A stretch of 6,763 bases of DNA from Gammaproteobacteria bacterium (GCA_019752835.1 JAIELR010000215.1:1-6763), one strand, 5' to 3'; counted from the first letter of the stretch, positions 1 through 6,636 are shown. Program-made: numbers and translations. The notes: generated by a model not told the origin, from the letters alone.

Positions 1-920
1 TTGGCTTTGGCTGCGGTATTATCAGAGAGGTAATTGATTGCATCACCCAGCTTGGTCATCTCAGTGATGGGAATTTGGTAAACGTTTGCCAATTTTGCCA
101 TAGCATCACCGGCTTCTTCTGCTGACATATCAAAAGCGGTAGCCATTTTAGAGACGACATTGGTGAAAAAAGCTAAATCTTTAGCAGCGATACCAAGTTG
201 CCCGCCGCTTGCTGCAATTTGGGCAAGACCCGCAGCAGATAGCGGGATTTCACGTGACATGATTTTTAAGGTTTCACCTAATTTTTGAAGGCCATCTGGG
301 GTGTCAAAAGTAACAACTTTGCGCACATCCGCCATGGCGCTTTCAAAATCAATCGCGGCTTTAATGGGTGCTGCCAGTGTTGCACCGAGCGCCACTGCAT
401 CAAACATTTGACCACGGAGATTAGCACGCTGAGCAAGTATACCCTGGCGCTTTTGCATGATTCGATCGAGGGCAACATAATGGCCTTTGAGCTTTTGCAG
501 GGATGCGCCTAATTTGGTTTGCTGGGAGATGAGGCTCTGAATATCTTTGCCTGATTTTCGTATTTCACTATCAAGGGAATGTAACGCTTCACGTTTTTGC
601 AAATAGGCGGTTTTAGCTTTAAGCGCTGCTGTTTTAGAGCGTTCAAATTCTGTGACCAAGGCTTTGCTTGGATTGGTGGTGTCCGCCATCTGCATGGCAA
701 GAGATTTAACTTGTTTTTCAGCGTCCATCCATCCACGCTTAGCAAGCAAAGTATCTCTATGAAGCTGCTGAAATTTTCCGGTGGTTTTGCCTGAGGCGTC
801 AAGTTGTTTAATCGCTTGACCAAGACGTCCTAATTGGCTGATGCCAGAGGACATAGTTGCGCTAAAATTGCCTTTAAGTGCAGCGCCAATGACAACGGAT
901 AAGGTATGAATGGCTGTCAT
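1..920 (-). CDS. Phage tail tape measure protein, TP901 family (N-terminal part, truncated by window edge)
   Basis: Reading down from the ATG at 920-918 gives 306 complete codons with no stop, leaving the left edge of the window still open. The protein acts as an internal ruler for tail length and ends up inside the tail tube. Residues 1-180 are rich in Lys, Gln, Ala and Leu with helical/coiled-coil character. From about residue 186 comes the hallmark TP901 core: APIKAAIDFESAMADVRKVV, then MSREIPLS (221-228), an A-x-x-GQLGIAAKDL stretch (237-249) and FDMSAEEAGDAMAKL (263-277). GGGAG at 936-932 lies 11 nt before the ATG. The start overlaps the E' stop in an ATGA arrangement, which suggests translational coupling. 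It occupies the position of P2 gene T, directly after the tail assembly chaperones. The C-terminal part lies outside the window, so full length and any lytic-transglycosylase domain cannot be judged. Confidence 0.93.
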   Translation of the reverse strand, partial: MTAIHTLSVVIGAALKGNFSATMSSGISQLGRLGQAIKQLDASGKTTGKFQQLHRDTLLAKRGWMDAEKQVKSLAMQMADTTNPSKALVTEFERSKTAALKAKTAYLQKREALHSLDSEIRKSGKDIQSLISQQTKLGASLQKLKGHYVALDRIMQKRQGILAQRANLRGQMFDAVALGATLAAPIKAAIDFESAMADVRKVVTFDTPDGLQKLGETLKIMSREIPLSAAGLAQIAASGGQLGIAAKDLAFFTNVVSKMATAFDMSAEEAGDAMAKLANVYQIPITEMTKLGDAINYLSDNTAAKA

Positions 921-1293
921 GTCTTTTGTAACTCCCTCGCACTATTGATCCATAAAACAAACTCCTCTATATCCATCTCTAGCCATTCGCTAATTCCGCC
1001 TTTTGCAAAAGCTGCCAAAGACAAAACACTGGCTCTTAAGTCTTCAGGTCGGATGGCAGCAAAAAACCCTGCAATGCCTCTTGGATCTTGGCGTAATCAG
1101 CTAAATCTAATTCTTCAACAGCATCTTTTGGAATATCTGCAAGATTGGCAATGAGCGCTACTTCCTTTTCAGCATCACTATTAGCAAGGCGTTCAACCGC
1201 TAAGCGATCACGGACCTTTGGTCGTCTTAAAGTCAGCTCTGAAATAACAACGCCATCAATTTTAATTGTTTCGGTCAGTTTAATTTTTTGCAT
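917..1293 (-). CDS. Tail assembly chaperone, -1 frameshift fusion product (P2 gpE+E'-like)
   Basis: The zero frame is read through codon 78 (the Leu of GGT TTT TTG), then a -1 slip on T TTT TTG (1066-1060) reads 47 further codons to a TGA at 919-917. The predicted product has 125 residues. Its extension begins AAIRPEDLRASVLSLAAF and contains the GpE-like pattern ISEWLEMDIEEFVLWINSA (W, L-x-M, E, W, A). This -1 region has no convincing start with a ribosome site of its own. Without frameshifting, 115 bases would be untranslated inside an otherwise gap-free operon. The shifted frame ends exactly on the tape measure start (ATGA). P2 expresses E+E' by the same kind of slip at the same heptamer, so the case combines visible sequence with well-established family behaviour. 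Frameshift efficiency is unknown. Confidence 0.85.
1036..1293 (-). CDS. Tail assembly chaperone, zero-frame product (P2 gpE-like / Mu gp41-like)
   Basis: An 85-residue protein starting at ATG 1293-1291. Its N-terminus (MQKIKLTETIKIDGVVISEL followed by TLRRPKVRDRL) is the usual beta-rich opening of the small tail assembly proteins of the Mu gp41/P2 gpE group. An acidic helical segment, LADIPKDAVEELDLADYAKI, follows at about 51-70. In this family the short protein and its frameshifted longer version bind the tape measure protein and help the tube polymerise around it; they are not expected in the finished tail. AGGA at the end of the tube gene lies about 11 nt before the ATG, and only 4 bases separate the tube stop from this start. 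The slippery T TTT TTG sits at codons 76-78, just before the C-terminus. Family assignment rests on motif recall and position, both of which agree. Confidence 0.88.
   Translation of the reverse strand: MQKIKLTETIKIDGVVISELTLRRPKVRDRLAVERLANSDAEKEVALIANLADIPKDAVEELDLADYAKIQEALQGFLLPSDLKT
1060..1066 (-). promoter_or_regulatory. Slippery heptamer T TTT TTG for -1 programmed ribosomal frameshifting
   Basis: On the coding strand the reading is GGT TTT TTG, so the heptamer T|TTT|TTG is in the correct X|XXY|YYZ phase for tandem -1 slippage. After the slip the two tRNAs re-pair with TTT TTT. The hexa-T run followed by G is the P2-type site. Decoding continues with GCT GCC ATC into the E' region. The inverted pair GCTGCC (1060-1055) and GGCAGC (1016-1011) lies immediately downstream and could form a stimulating stem, though it begins unusually close to the slip site. 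Confidence 0.85.
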
Positions 1294-1297
1294 AGTG

Positions 1298-1798
1298 TTA
1301 AATTCCTAAAGCGGTTCGAAGGGATGACATCTGATCAACGCCATTGATTTTGCGCACCATATTTTCAGCATCAATCTCAATAAGTTCACGGCGATCAATT
1401 GTTAATTTATAATAGCGGATGGATACGGTACATTTGAGGGTTGCTTTATCAGCGGGTTTCCAATTGCCTGGATCAAGCTCCTTAAATTGACCACGTAAAT
1501 TCACCACAACAGCTTCCGCGTCGCCACTCCCTTGTAGGCCACCGCGAAGTGTCAGTGAAACTGCATTGCTATCTACCAACCCAAAGAGCCTAAAAAGTTC
1601 AGGGTCGTATTCTGAAAAGGTGAGCTCTGCTTCTAATTTCTCCATGCCCATATCAATGGCAACAGGAATATCCATGCCACCCGCGCGGTGCTCTTCGGTT
1701 TTAATGGAAAGCTTTGGCAAACTGATTTCATCAATGCGACCGGCATAACCACGACCATCAACGAAGGCATTAAAGTTTTTAAGAATTTTTGGCAACAT
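1298..1798 (-). CDS. Major tail tube protein (P2 FII-like)
   Basis: A 166-residue protein close in length to P2 FII (about 170 aa). It polymerises as stacked rings to form the rigid inner tube through which DNA, or the force of contraction, passes. Recognisable features are the N-terminal MLPKILKNFNAFVDGRGYAG, the IDEISLPKLSIKTEEHRAGG segment (about 22-41), the MGMEKLEAELTFSEYDPEL segment (about 50-68), and a C-terminal beta region (CTVSIRYYKLTIDRRELIEI, about 123-142) followed by ENMVRKINGVDQ. AAGGAG at 1812-1807 is 8 nt from the ATG. The ATG shares one base with the sheath stop (TGATG), so the two genes are probably translationally coupled, which suits proteins needed in similar amounts. 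The product is intact, with no sign of frameshift. Confidence 0.95.
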   Translation of the reverse strand: MLPKILKNFNAFVDGRGYAGRIDEISLPKLSIKTEEHRAGGMDIPVAIDMGMEKLEAELTFSEYDPELFRLFGLVDSNAVSLTLRGGLQGSGDAEAVVVNLRGQFKELDPGNWKPADKATLKCTVSIRYYKLTIDRRELIEIDAENMVRKINGVDQMSSLRTALGI

Positions 1799-2967
1799 CA
1801 GATCAGCTCCTTGATATAATCGTTAATCAAATGGGAACGAAAGACGATCCGCTCTGCTGGATAAGGCGGCGTAAAATCAAAGTCAAAATAGACTTTACCT
1901 TGCGCAATATTCGCTGGAGTATTAAGCTCTGGATCGGGATAGCATTGCCCACCTAAAATAGCGCCAAGAGCCTTGAGGTGCGCCAAATAAGCATTGACGC
2001 TTTCAACCACATCATCCAAGTAGGTTCTTGTAATATTGCGGTCCACAGCCCAAAGATGCGCACGCAGCAAACTGTCATTGATTAAATCAGCGGTTCTGCG
2101 TACCGATAAAAAAGACCATTTAGGATCGCTTGCACAACTTCTATTACCCCAAAGGCGATAGCCTTCTTGATGAATAATGGTTGTGACTTCATTTTCGTTG
2201 AGAAAATTTGCCCGGCAATTGGCATCACCTAAAGTAAAATCAACTGGTCTTGCGGTGCCAACAATACCGTATATTTCTTGATTAGACGGCGACCACCAAA
2301 AACCATTTTCATTATCACTGCGTGCGATAAGCCCTGCTATGTAAGGGCTTGGAGGCACAACTTCTTCATGATCGGTAAAAATCTTCACCCAAGGGTCAAC
2401 AACATAAACCCGTGCATGACCAAAATCCTTGCGCCACGTGATGGCATCTTGATCGTTGGTATTTGGTCCATCGGCAATAATGACGGCACGCAATCTATCT
2501 GCAATAGCCAGCATACTGCTAATGACCGGGTTTGCTTGATTGTTGGGTCTTTGATGGGTAAAGCCAGGCGCAATCAAAATACGAGGTGCGCTATGCACAA
2601 TACTTTCAGCACTTAAAAATGCTTGCACGCCTTTATAATCGCCTGTTTGTGCATCAATGCCGCCAATAATATTGGCAATTGTTTCTGCTTCATCTTCACC
2701 CGCTTCAACACGAATAACGATGACCATTGCGCCAATTTGATCAAAAATACCGTTAATCGCCATGGGCAAAGTTCCAGCATCTCCAAGCTTTGCCGCTTCT
2801 CTGCGAGAGCCAACAATCAACACAGGCTTGTTCAATGGAAAAACAGTATTGTCAGCTTCAGGGGCTGTACCAATCAGTCCAATAACTGAGGATTTTGTGG
2901 TTCGAATGGTGCGCGGTCCGCTGGTAATTTCGGCAACTTCAACACCATGTAAAAATTGTTCAGCCAT
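1798..2967 (-). CDS. Contractile tail sheath protein (P2 FI-like)
   Basis: A 389-residue protein, near the usual 390-400 residues of P2-type sheath subunits. It assembles around the tube in an extended state and contracts on host contact. The N-terminus (FLHGVEVAEITSGPRTIRTT at 5-24, then FPLNKPVLI at 43-51) is the standard sheath opening. The central domain includes APRILIAPGF (127-136). The conserved GYRLWGNRSC (269-278) followed by WSFLSVRRTADLI (284-296) is a strong sheath signature. The C-terminal arm, GKVYFDFDFTPPYPAERIVF (357-376), takes part in handshake-type contacts between subunits in known sheaths. The Shine-Dalgarno AGGGGG at 2978-2973 is 5 nt from the ATG and among the best in the window. 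Its presence establishes that this tail is contractile. Confidence 0.96.
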   Translation of the reverse strand: MAEQFLHGVEVAEITSGPRTIRTTKSSVIGLIGTAPEADNTVFPLNKPVLIVGSRREAAKLGDAGTLPMAINGIFDQIGAMVIVIRVEAGEDEAETIANIIGGIDAQTGDYKGVQAFLSAESIVHSAPRILIAPGFTHQRPNNQANPVISSMLAIADRLRAVIIADGPNTNDQDAITWRKDFGHARVYVVDPWVKIFTDHEEVVPPSPYIAGLIARSDNENGFWWSPSNQEIYGIVGTARPVDFTLGDANCRANFLNENEVTTIIHQEGYRLWGNRSCASDPKWSFLSVRRTADLINDSLLRAHLWAVDRNITRTYLDDVVESVNAYLAHLKALGAILGGQCYPDPELNTPANIAQGKVYFDFDFTPPYPAERIVFRSHLINDYIKELI

Positions 2968-2976
2968 AAGTTCCCC

Positions 2977-3555
2977 CTAAACCTGGTTCAATGTTTTTTT
3001 GAGATTGTCTTCAAAGCCATCCAAAAAAAGGTTCAACTCTTCTTGAGTGGCCACTTTTTTAATAAAGCTTTGTGCTTGATCTTCTAGAGCTTCGCATCGC
3101 GCAATCGCTTTTATGCCTTTTTGCGATTTACCTTGAATAAGTTTGGCCATATCAAGAACAGAAAGAGATCTGGCTTCTGCAAGAGGGGAAATTAATGAAG
3201 CATCATTATCATCAGGTGCTTGATTATTCGCTGCAGTATTCAAGATGTTTTCAGCAGCTTTAGCTTGGATGTCATAAGAGCGTGATTTTTCATGAGAATA
3301 ACCTGCGTATTTGCGGCGATAGACATTGAGAATAAAGCGTATGGTATCTAATGCGCCTGCGCGTGAATTTTGCAATAATTCTTGAGCCACATCTGCATCA
3401 TCGCGTTCTGAAACTGAGCCATCTTCGAGTAATTTATAACGTTTTTCCCAAGCAAAATCACTAGGTGCTTTTTGCCAGCCAGTTCCTTCTGGTTTTTTAG
3501 GTAGCGTTGTCGTTTCAACTTGCAGTCCATTTTCAAAGCGTAAGTAAATTGACAT
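2977..3555 (-). CDS. Putative tail fibre assembly protein (positional equivalent of P2 G)
   Basis: A 192-residue protein lying between fibre and sheath genes, exactly where P2 carries its fibre-assembly gene G. I chose ATG 3555-3553 because GAGG at 3565-3562 sits 6 nt upstream. In-frame alternatives at TTG 3573 and ATG 3567 lie inside the fibre gene and lack such a site. Residues 1-50 contain PEGTGWQKAPSDF and a YKLLEDGSV segment, resembling the opening of fibre-assembly or fibre-cap proteins. Residues 110-120 form a Asn/Asp-rich linker. The C-terminus, SPLAEARSLSVLDMAKLIQG then IARCEALEDQAQSFIKKVAT (151-170), is a helical region of a kind often seen at the end of fibre-associated phage proteins. 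These proteins usually help fold or attach the neighbouring fibre. The function is inferred mainly from position; I do not recognise a precise family. Confidence 0.62.
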   Translation of the reverse strand: MSIYLRFENGLQVETTTLPKKPEGTGWQKAPSDFAWEKRYKLLEDGSVSERDDADVAQELLQNSRAGALDTIRFILNVYRRKYAGYSHEKSRSYDIQAKAAENILNTAANNQAPDDNDASLISPLAEARSLSVLDMAKLIQGKSQKGIKAIARCEALEDQAQSFIKKVATQEELNLFLDGFEDNLKKTLNQV

Positions 3556-3563
3556 AGATGACC

Positions 3564-4775
3564 TCATTTCCAAATTTCATAAGAATATTGATAGCCTCGG
3601 CATTGCCATGCTCTAAGCGTGCGGTCGATATCGACTTCAAGACCCGTTGTTAAAAATCCATTGCGGAAACTGTAGATATACCAATGCAAAAACTGAGCAT
3701 AATAACTGGATATGCCTGTGTAGTAGTAAGCTGAGGTATAAAACAAAATAGCCACCGTTTTACCGGCTGGTATGGTGATGCTAGCAGTGCCTGCAAGATT
3801 AGCATTAGAGGTTGCATTGTTATAAAGGTTGGTCCATGTCAATGCACTAATGGAAGATTTATTGGCATTGGTATTGTTAGGATTTGCTAAGAATAATCCC
3901 ATGCCTTCATACCCAGAAGACCAATAAGTAGACCCACCAAAAGATAGTGTTCTTGTGATATCTGCAGCTGTCGTATTCTTAATAAATAAAACACCAAGGC
4001 CTGCATAAGGATAAGTGTACTCGTTGGTAGATACTGCGTATTTGGTATACATTTCTTTGTAAATAAAATTGCCAGCTAAGCCTTGTAAAAAGTAGAGCTG
4101 CGGCGGCTTATAAAAACCGGCATAGTTGGTGGTTTGCGCATGGGCTCCGGCAAGAAGCTGCAGCATATTGTCGGCATTGGTTACGTTGTTATACCAAACC
4201 CCCAATTGGCTTGTTAAATCACCATACCCCCAATAATCGTTTGCACGGCTGAGTACACCAAAAATAAATGGCAATGAGCCCGTTTCAATCATGTTGCGAT
4301 TGCGAACTTCTGTCATGATTGTTGAGTTGGCTGGAACATCGTTAATCGATGAAAAATTACTGACTAAGGTATTTAAAGCTTGAACCTGTGTTTGCCCAGT
4401 CGAGTTAATCGACGCAATATTGCTATCTTTTCTTGTATCCAACAGTGATAAATTGGTCGTCGTTGCCGTCTGCAGTGCAGTTAAAGAGGTAGTTTTTGTC
4501 GTGGTGATTGCATCAATTGATGTGGTTTTAGCTGTATCGATAGCTGATAAGGCGGTTGTTTTTGTGGTATTAAGGCTTGCTAAATGTGCCGTAGCTGCAT
4601 CGAGCAATGCTTGAAGTTTCTCATCAGACATGCTGACAATATCGTAAACGGTGCTTTGACCTGCAATTGACTCTAAAGCTTTTGCTAAATAGGCCAGTTG
4701 ATCCGCGGGTGCGTTGATCGATAAATCTTTAAGGCGCTGATGTAGCGCATAAACGGCTTCTTTAGCGATTGTCAT
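3564..4775 (-). CDS. Tail fibre protein with hendecad-repeat stalk and aromatic-rich C-terminal domain
   Basis: A 403-residue protein in the position of P2 gene H. Residues 1-58 form a helical N-terminal module (NAPADQLAYLAKALESIAGQ at 21-40; MSDEKLQALLDA at 49-60) that probably docks to the baseplate. Residues 59-135 are seven consecutive 11-residue repeats such as TTKTTALSAID and TTKTTSLTALQ, with hydrophobic residues at repeat positions 7 and 10, forming a likely trimeric stalk. Residues 160-403 are rich in Tyr, Trp, Asn and Thr (for example STYWSSGYEGMGLF and YYYTGISSYY) and end in a terminal block beginning FLTTGLEVDIDRTLRAWQ. This part is the likely receptor-binding region. GGAG at 4784-4781 lies 5 nt from the ATG. 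The start overlaps the preceding small gene by 14 bases, and the next gene begins just after its stop. Host-range determination is inferred, not shown. Confidence 0.85.
   Translation of the reverse strand: MTIAKEAVYALHQRLKDLSINAPADQLAYLAKALESIAGQSTVYDIVSMSDEKLQALLDAATAHLASLNTTKTTALSAIDTAKTTSIDAITTTKTTSLTALQTATTTNLSLLDTRKDSNIASINSTGQTQVQALNTLVSNFSSINDVPANSTIMTEVRNRNMIETGSLPFIFGVLSRANDYWGYGDLTSQLGVWYNNVTNADNMLQLLAGAHAQTTNYAGFYKPPQLYFLQGLAGNFIYKEMYTKYAVSTNEYTYPYAGLGVLFIKNTTAADITRTLSFGGSTYWSSGYEGMGLFLANPNNTNANKSSISALTWTNLYNNATSNANLAGTASITIPAGKTVAILFYTSAYYYTGISSYYAQFLHWYIYSFRNGFLTTGLEVDIDRTLRAWQCRGYQYSYEIWK
4371..4601 (-). repeat. Seven tandem 33-bp coding repeats (11-residue hendecads) in the fibre stalk
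   Basis: Residues 59-135 of the fibre divide cleanly into seven units of eleven: DAATAHLASLN, TTKTTALSAID, TAKTTSIDAIT, TTKTTSLTALQ, TATTTNLSLLD, TRKDSNIASIN and STGQTQVQALN. Position 7 is always Leu, Ile or Val; position 10 is always Leu or Ile; position 9 is Ala, Ser or Leu. Units 2-4 are the most alike and units 1, 6 and 7 have diverged. The 11-residue period is typical of slightly right-handed or straight coiled coils rather than the classical heptad. Confidence 0.85.
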
Positions 4776-4971
4776 GGTTGCTCCACAAATTCAAAAAAGT
4801 TTCAAAAGTAAACCGATCAAAGGCTTGCTTCAGAATGTTATGTTCAGACTCTCTGGTAGAAATGTCCGCATCCACATGAATGATTGTTTCCCGAATACGC
4901 ACCACGTCCTGAACTGCTATGTTATCTGGATGGGGCAGCTTATAGCCCCTTTGGGTCAAATCATTTGGCAT
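4762..4971 (-). CDS. Small tail protein with RGYKLPHPDN motif, upstream of the fibre
   Basis: A 69-residue protein starting at ATG 4971-4969, one base after the TAA of the upstream gene. Its own ribosome site is weak (GGTG about 10 nt upstream), so coupling to the upstream gene is likely. The N-terminal half, with RGYKLPHPDN at 8-17 and then V-Q-D-V-V-R-I-R and an H-V-D-A-D stretch, looks like a conserved short phage tail segment I recall next to, or at the start of, fibre genes. The C-terminal half is helical with several aromatic residues (FDRFTFETFLNLW). It overlaps the fibre start by 14 bases. A role as an adaptor between the tail-tip protein and the fibre is plausible but only inferred from position. 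The real alternative is an uncharacterised tail accessory protein. Confidence 0.7.
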   Translation of the reverse strand: MPNDLTQRGYKLPHPDNIAVQDVVRIRETIIHVDADISTRESEHNILKQAFDRFTFETFLNLWSNHDNR

Positions 4972-4972
4972 A

Positions 4973-6199
4973 TTAAGTAATCACCACTCGGAGTGATCTA
5001 ACTTTAGGTCGATAAAGAATTGTGCCGCTGAGCACTAATTTCACCCTGGTTTCAACCACATTAAAGCTGGTTAAAATATGCGTGCGTTCAACCCAATTAT
5101 CCCCAACCGGCTTTCCAGTAGTTAGCTCAACTAACTGCCATGTGCCATCTGTTTTTTGTACATAGGCTTTGACATCGGCTGTGCCAATCATAAGGGCTTC
5201 GTAGGTGATGGTGACTTTGCTGTTACTTCCAGCTGGGATTGCGCGCGTTACATAATCAGCTGTTTCGGTCACATTGCCTAAAACCATCTGCACACCAGGA
5301 TAAAGTACGGGACTATGTAAGCTAGAGCCTCGCATCTGTGCTTTTACATTTAAAGCACCTGTTATTCGAGAACGGAGAGCAATAGGCAAATCATCAGAAA
5401 GCTTGTGCTCTGTTCCATCTTGTTCGGTAAGGGTAAAATCTAGATCAGTATCAGATGCGACGCGTTCAACGTTAGCAAGAGCAATCAAGTCAGAGGTGTT
5501 GTTGCCGGTAATTGTGCCCAAATCAATAATACGGGTATTTGCAGTAAATCGTGCGCCTAAAAGCCGAAAGGTTAAGTCACGATTTTGATGATCGGTCCAG
5601 GTACTGGCGTTACTGGATGATAATAAAACGCCCACTTGATAAGGCTGGCTTGTGACCCATCTTGCATGGGTTGCATCATATTTGCCAAGCTCTGCTACAC
5701 GCACTGCGGCATCGGCATCATCGGTCAACAGAACAATGGCATATTCATGACCGGCTTCCAGCCAAACAGGCTGCCAAGTCATTCGAGTAGACGTCCCATT
5801 TACATTAATAGAGGCTGGCATGATATCGCCTTCAGCCAAAACGGTTTGTGTAGGCATGCCAAGGCTGGTATCTCGAATTTGTACAATCACGCGTTTTGTA
5901 CCGCGATTACTGAACCATAAATCAATGCCACCAATATGACGACTTTCGCTTAAGGTAAAGGTTTGTGCCAGTGGATCAAAGCGCGTAAGCACAACGGTGG
6001 TTTCATTGCGCCGAATATCGGTAATCACCGTAACGCGCCTGCGCTCTTCGGTCGTAATAATCCCGCGACCAGTATAAGTGGCTTCACCATAACTACCTTG
6101 ATTGCCAATAAATTGGACAAGTTTGGTACCCGCAGGCACATTGGCTGGGACGGTGAACTTACCTTTTATTTTTCCTGTAGAATCTGCAATAAGTGGCAT
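4973..6199 (-). CDS. DUF4815-type tail protein, C-terminal part, with DPLAQTF motif
   Basis: A 408-residue protein with a clean start: AGGAG at 6209-6205, 5 nt before the ATG. Residues 4-49 (IADSTGKIKGKFTVPANVPA onward, then GEATYTGRGIITT) form a beta-sandwich-like segment. RFDPLAQTF at 73-81 is a motif I know from T4-like/cyanophage structural tail proteins and DUF4815 proteins, where it opens a domain with the pattern HIGGIDLWFSNRG (88-100) and VIVQIRD (104-110). The mid part has an EYAIVLL segment and VTSQPYQVGVLLSSSNASTW. The C-terminal third is predicted beta-rich. There are no transmembrane segments or signal peptide. The likely role is in the tail tip or baseplate where fibres attach. 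In the homologues I recall, this sequence continues directly from what is here the preceding 142-aa gene, so this gene appears to be the second half of a split protein. Confidence 0.75.
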   Translation of the reverse strand: MPLIADSTGKIKGKFTVPANVPAGTKLVQFIGNQGSYGEATYTGRGIITTEERRRVTVITDIRRNETTVVLTRFDPLAQTFTLSESRHIGGIDLWFSNRGTKRVIVQIRDTSLGMPTQTVLAEGDIMPASINVNGTSTRMTWQPVWLEAGHEYAIVLLTDDADAAVRVAELGKYDATHARWVTSQPYQVGVLLSSSNASTWTDHQNRDLTFRLLGARFTANTRIIDLGTITGNNTSDLIALANVERVASDTDLDFTLTEQDGTEHKLSDDLPIALRSRITGALNVKAQMRGSSLHSPVLYPGVQMVLGNVTETADYVTRAIPAGSNSKVTITYEALMIGTADVKAYVQKTDGTWQLVELTTGKPVGDNWVERTHILTSFNVVETRVKLVLSGTILYRPKVRSLRVVIT

Positions 6200-6207
6200 A
6201 ATTTCTC

Positions 6208-6636
6208 CTATAAACTTACGGGTTCAACATTAATGCCATCAAAAACCAATCGGAGTTGCTCATTTGGTGTGAATCCTTCAAGTTCAAAGTTTTGAGTGGC
6301 TTGGCGCATAAAGGATGCTTCACGAGTCTGGCTCGATAAAAGTTCTGTTGTTTGACTTACCTGCGTGCTTAGCAATACATTTTGAGTGGTGCTTGAAGTA
6401 ATTCGGCTTAAGATGCCTCCACCATTGACGATCTGACGGGTAATAGGACTAGAAAGCACACTAAATCGTTGCGTAATAGGACTCGACCAATTGGTTTCTA
6501 ATTGGGTCCAGCGATCCACGTTCAGATTGATAGTGACTTTTGCAGGTATTGGCGCAAAAGCTTGATAAGGGTTAATTTTCATATCCATCGTTTGCAAGAG
6601 TTGTTCAAGAACTGGCTCTAAAACATAATTAAGCAT
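6208..6636 (-). CDS. DUF4815-type tail protein, preceding part, as a separate 142-aa gene
   Basis: A 142-residue protein starting at ATG 6636, directly after an in-frame TAA, with only a weak GGA about 9 nt upstream. A downstream start at residue 17 or 19 (MDMKINPYQAF) is possible but has no visible ribosome site. KINPYQAFAPIPAKV (20-34) and VDRWTQLETNWSSPITQRF (40-58) resemble a segment I recall inside long DUF4815-type phage proteins. A Ser/Thr/Gln-rich helical linker covers about 60-113. The end, FELEGFTPNEQLRLVFDGIN (117-136), is the usual 'GF-P-x-x-L-x-x-x-FDGI' edge of a small beta domain that normally runs on into the sequence starting the next gene. It ends with TAG at 6210-6208, 8 bases before the next ATG and in a different frame. 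It could be a natural two-gene arrangement or the remnant of a frameshifted long gene. Confidence 0.68.
   Translation of the reverse strand: MLNYVLEPVLEQLLQTMDMKINPYQAFAPIPAKVTINLNVDRWTQLETNWSSPITQRFSVLSSPITRQIVNGGGILSRITSSTTQNVLLSTQVSQTTELLSSQTREASFMRQATQNFELEGFTPNEQLRLVFDGINVEPVSL

Noticed and set aside
906..1154. 82-codon plus-strand open frame opposite the chaperone/tape measure junction
   Set aside because: It lies antisense to the well-supported E/E' and tape measure genes, has no family resemblance, and is explained as the shadow of those frames.
2278..2616. 112-codon plus-strand open frame inside the sheath gene
   Set aside because: The sheath on the opposite strand is unambiguous, and this translation has an unnatural Cys/Arg/Asn-rich composition with no recognisable domain.
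4792..4798. A second in-phase T TTT TTG heptamer near the end of the 69-aa gene
   Set aside because: A -1 slip here adds only six codons before TGA and does not enter the fibre frame, which has its own good GGAG site and ATG. It is probably a chance match.
5636..6295. Plus-strand open frames of 94 and 110 codons opposite the tail-tip genes
   Set aside because: They are antisense shadows of the DUF4815-type genes, with unlikely composition and no ribosome-site support.
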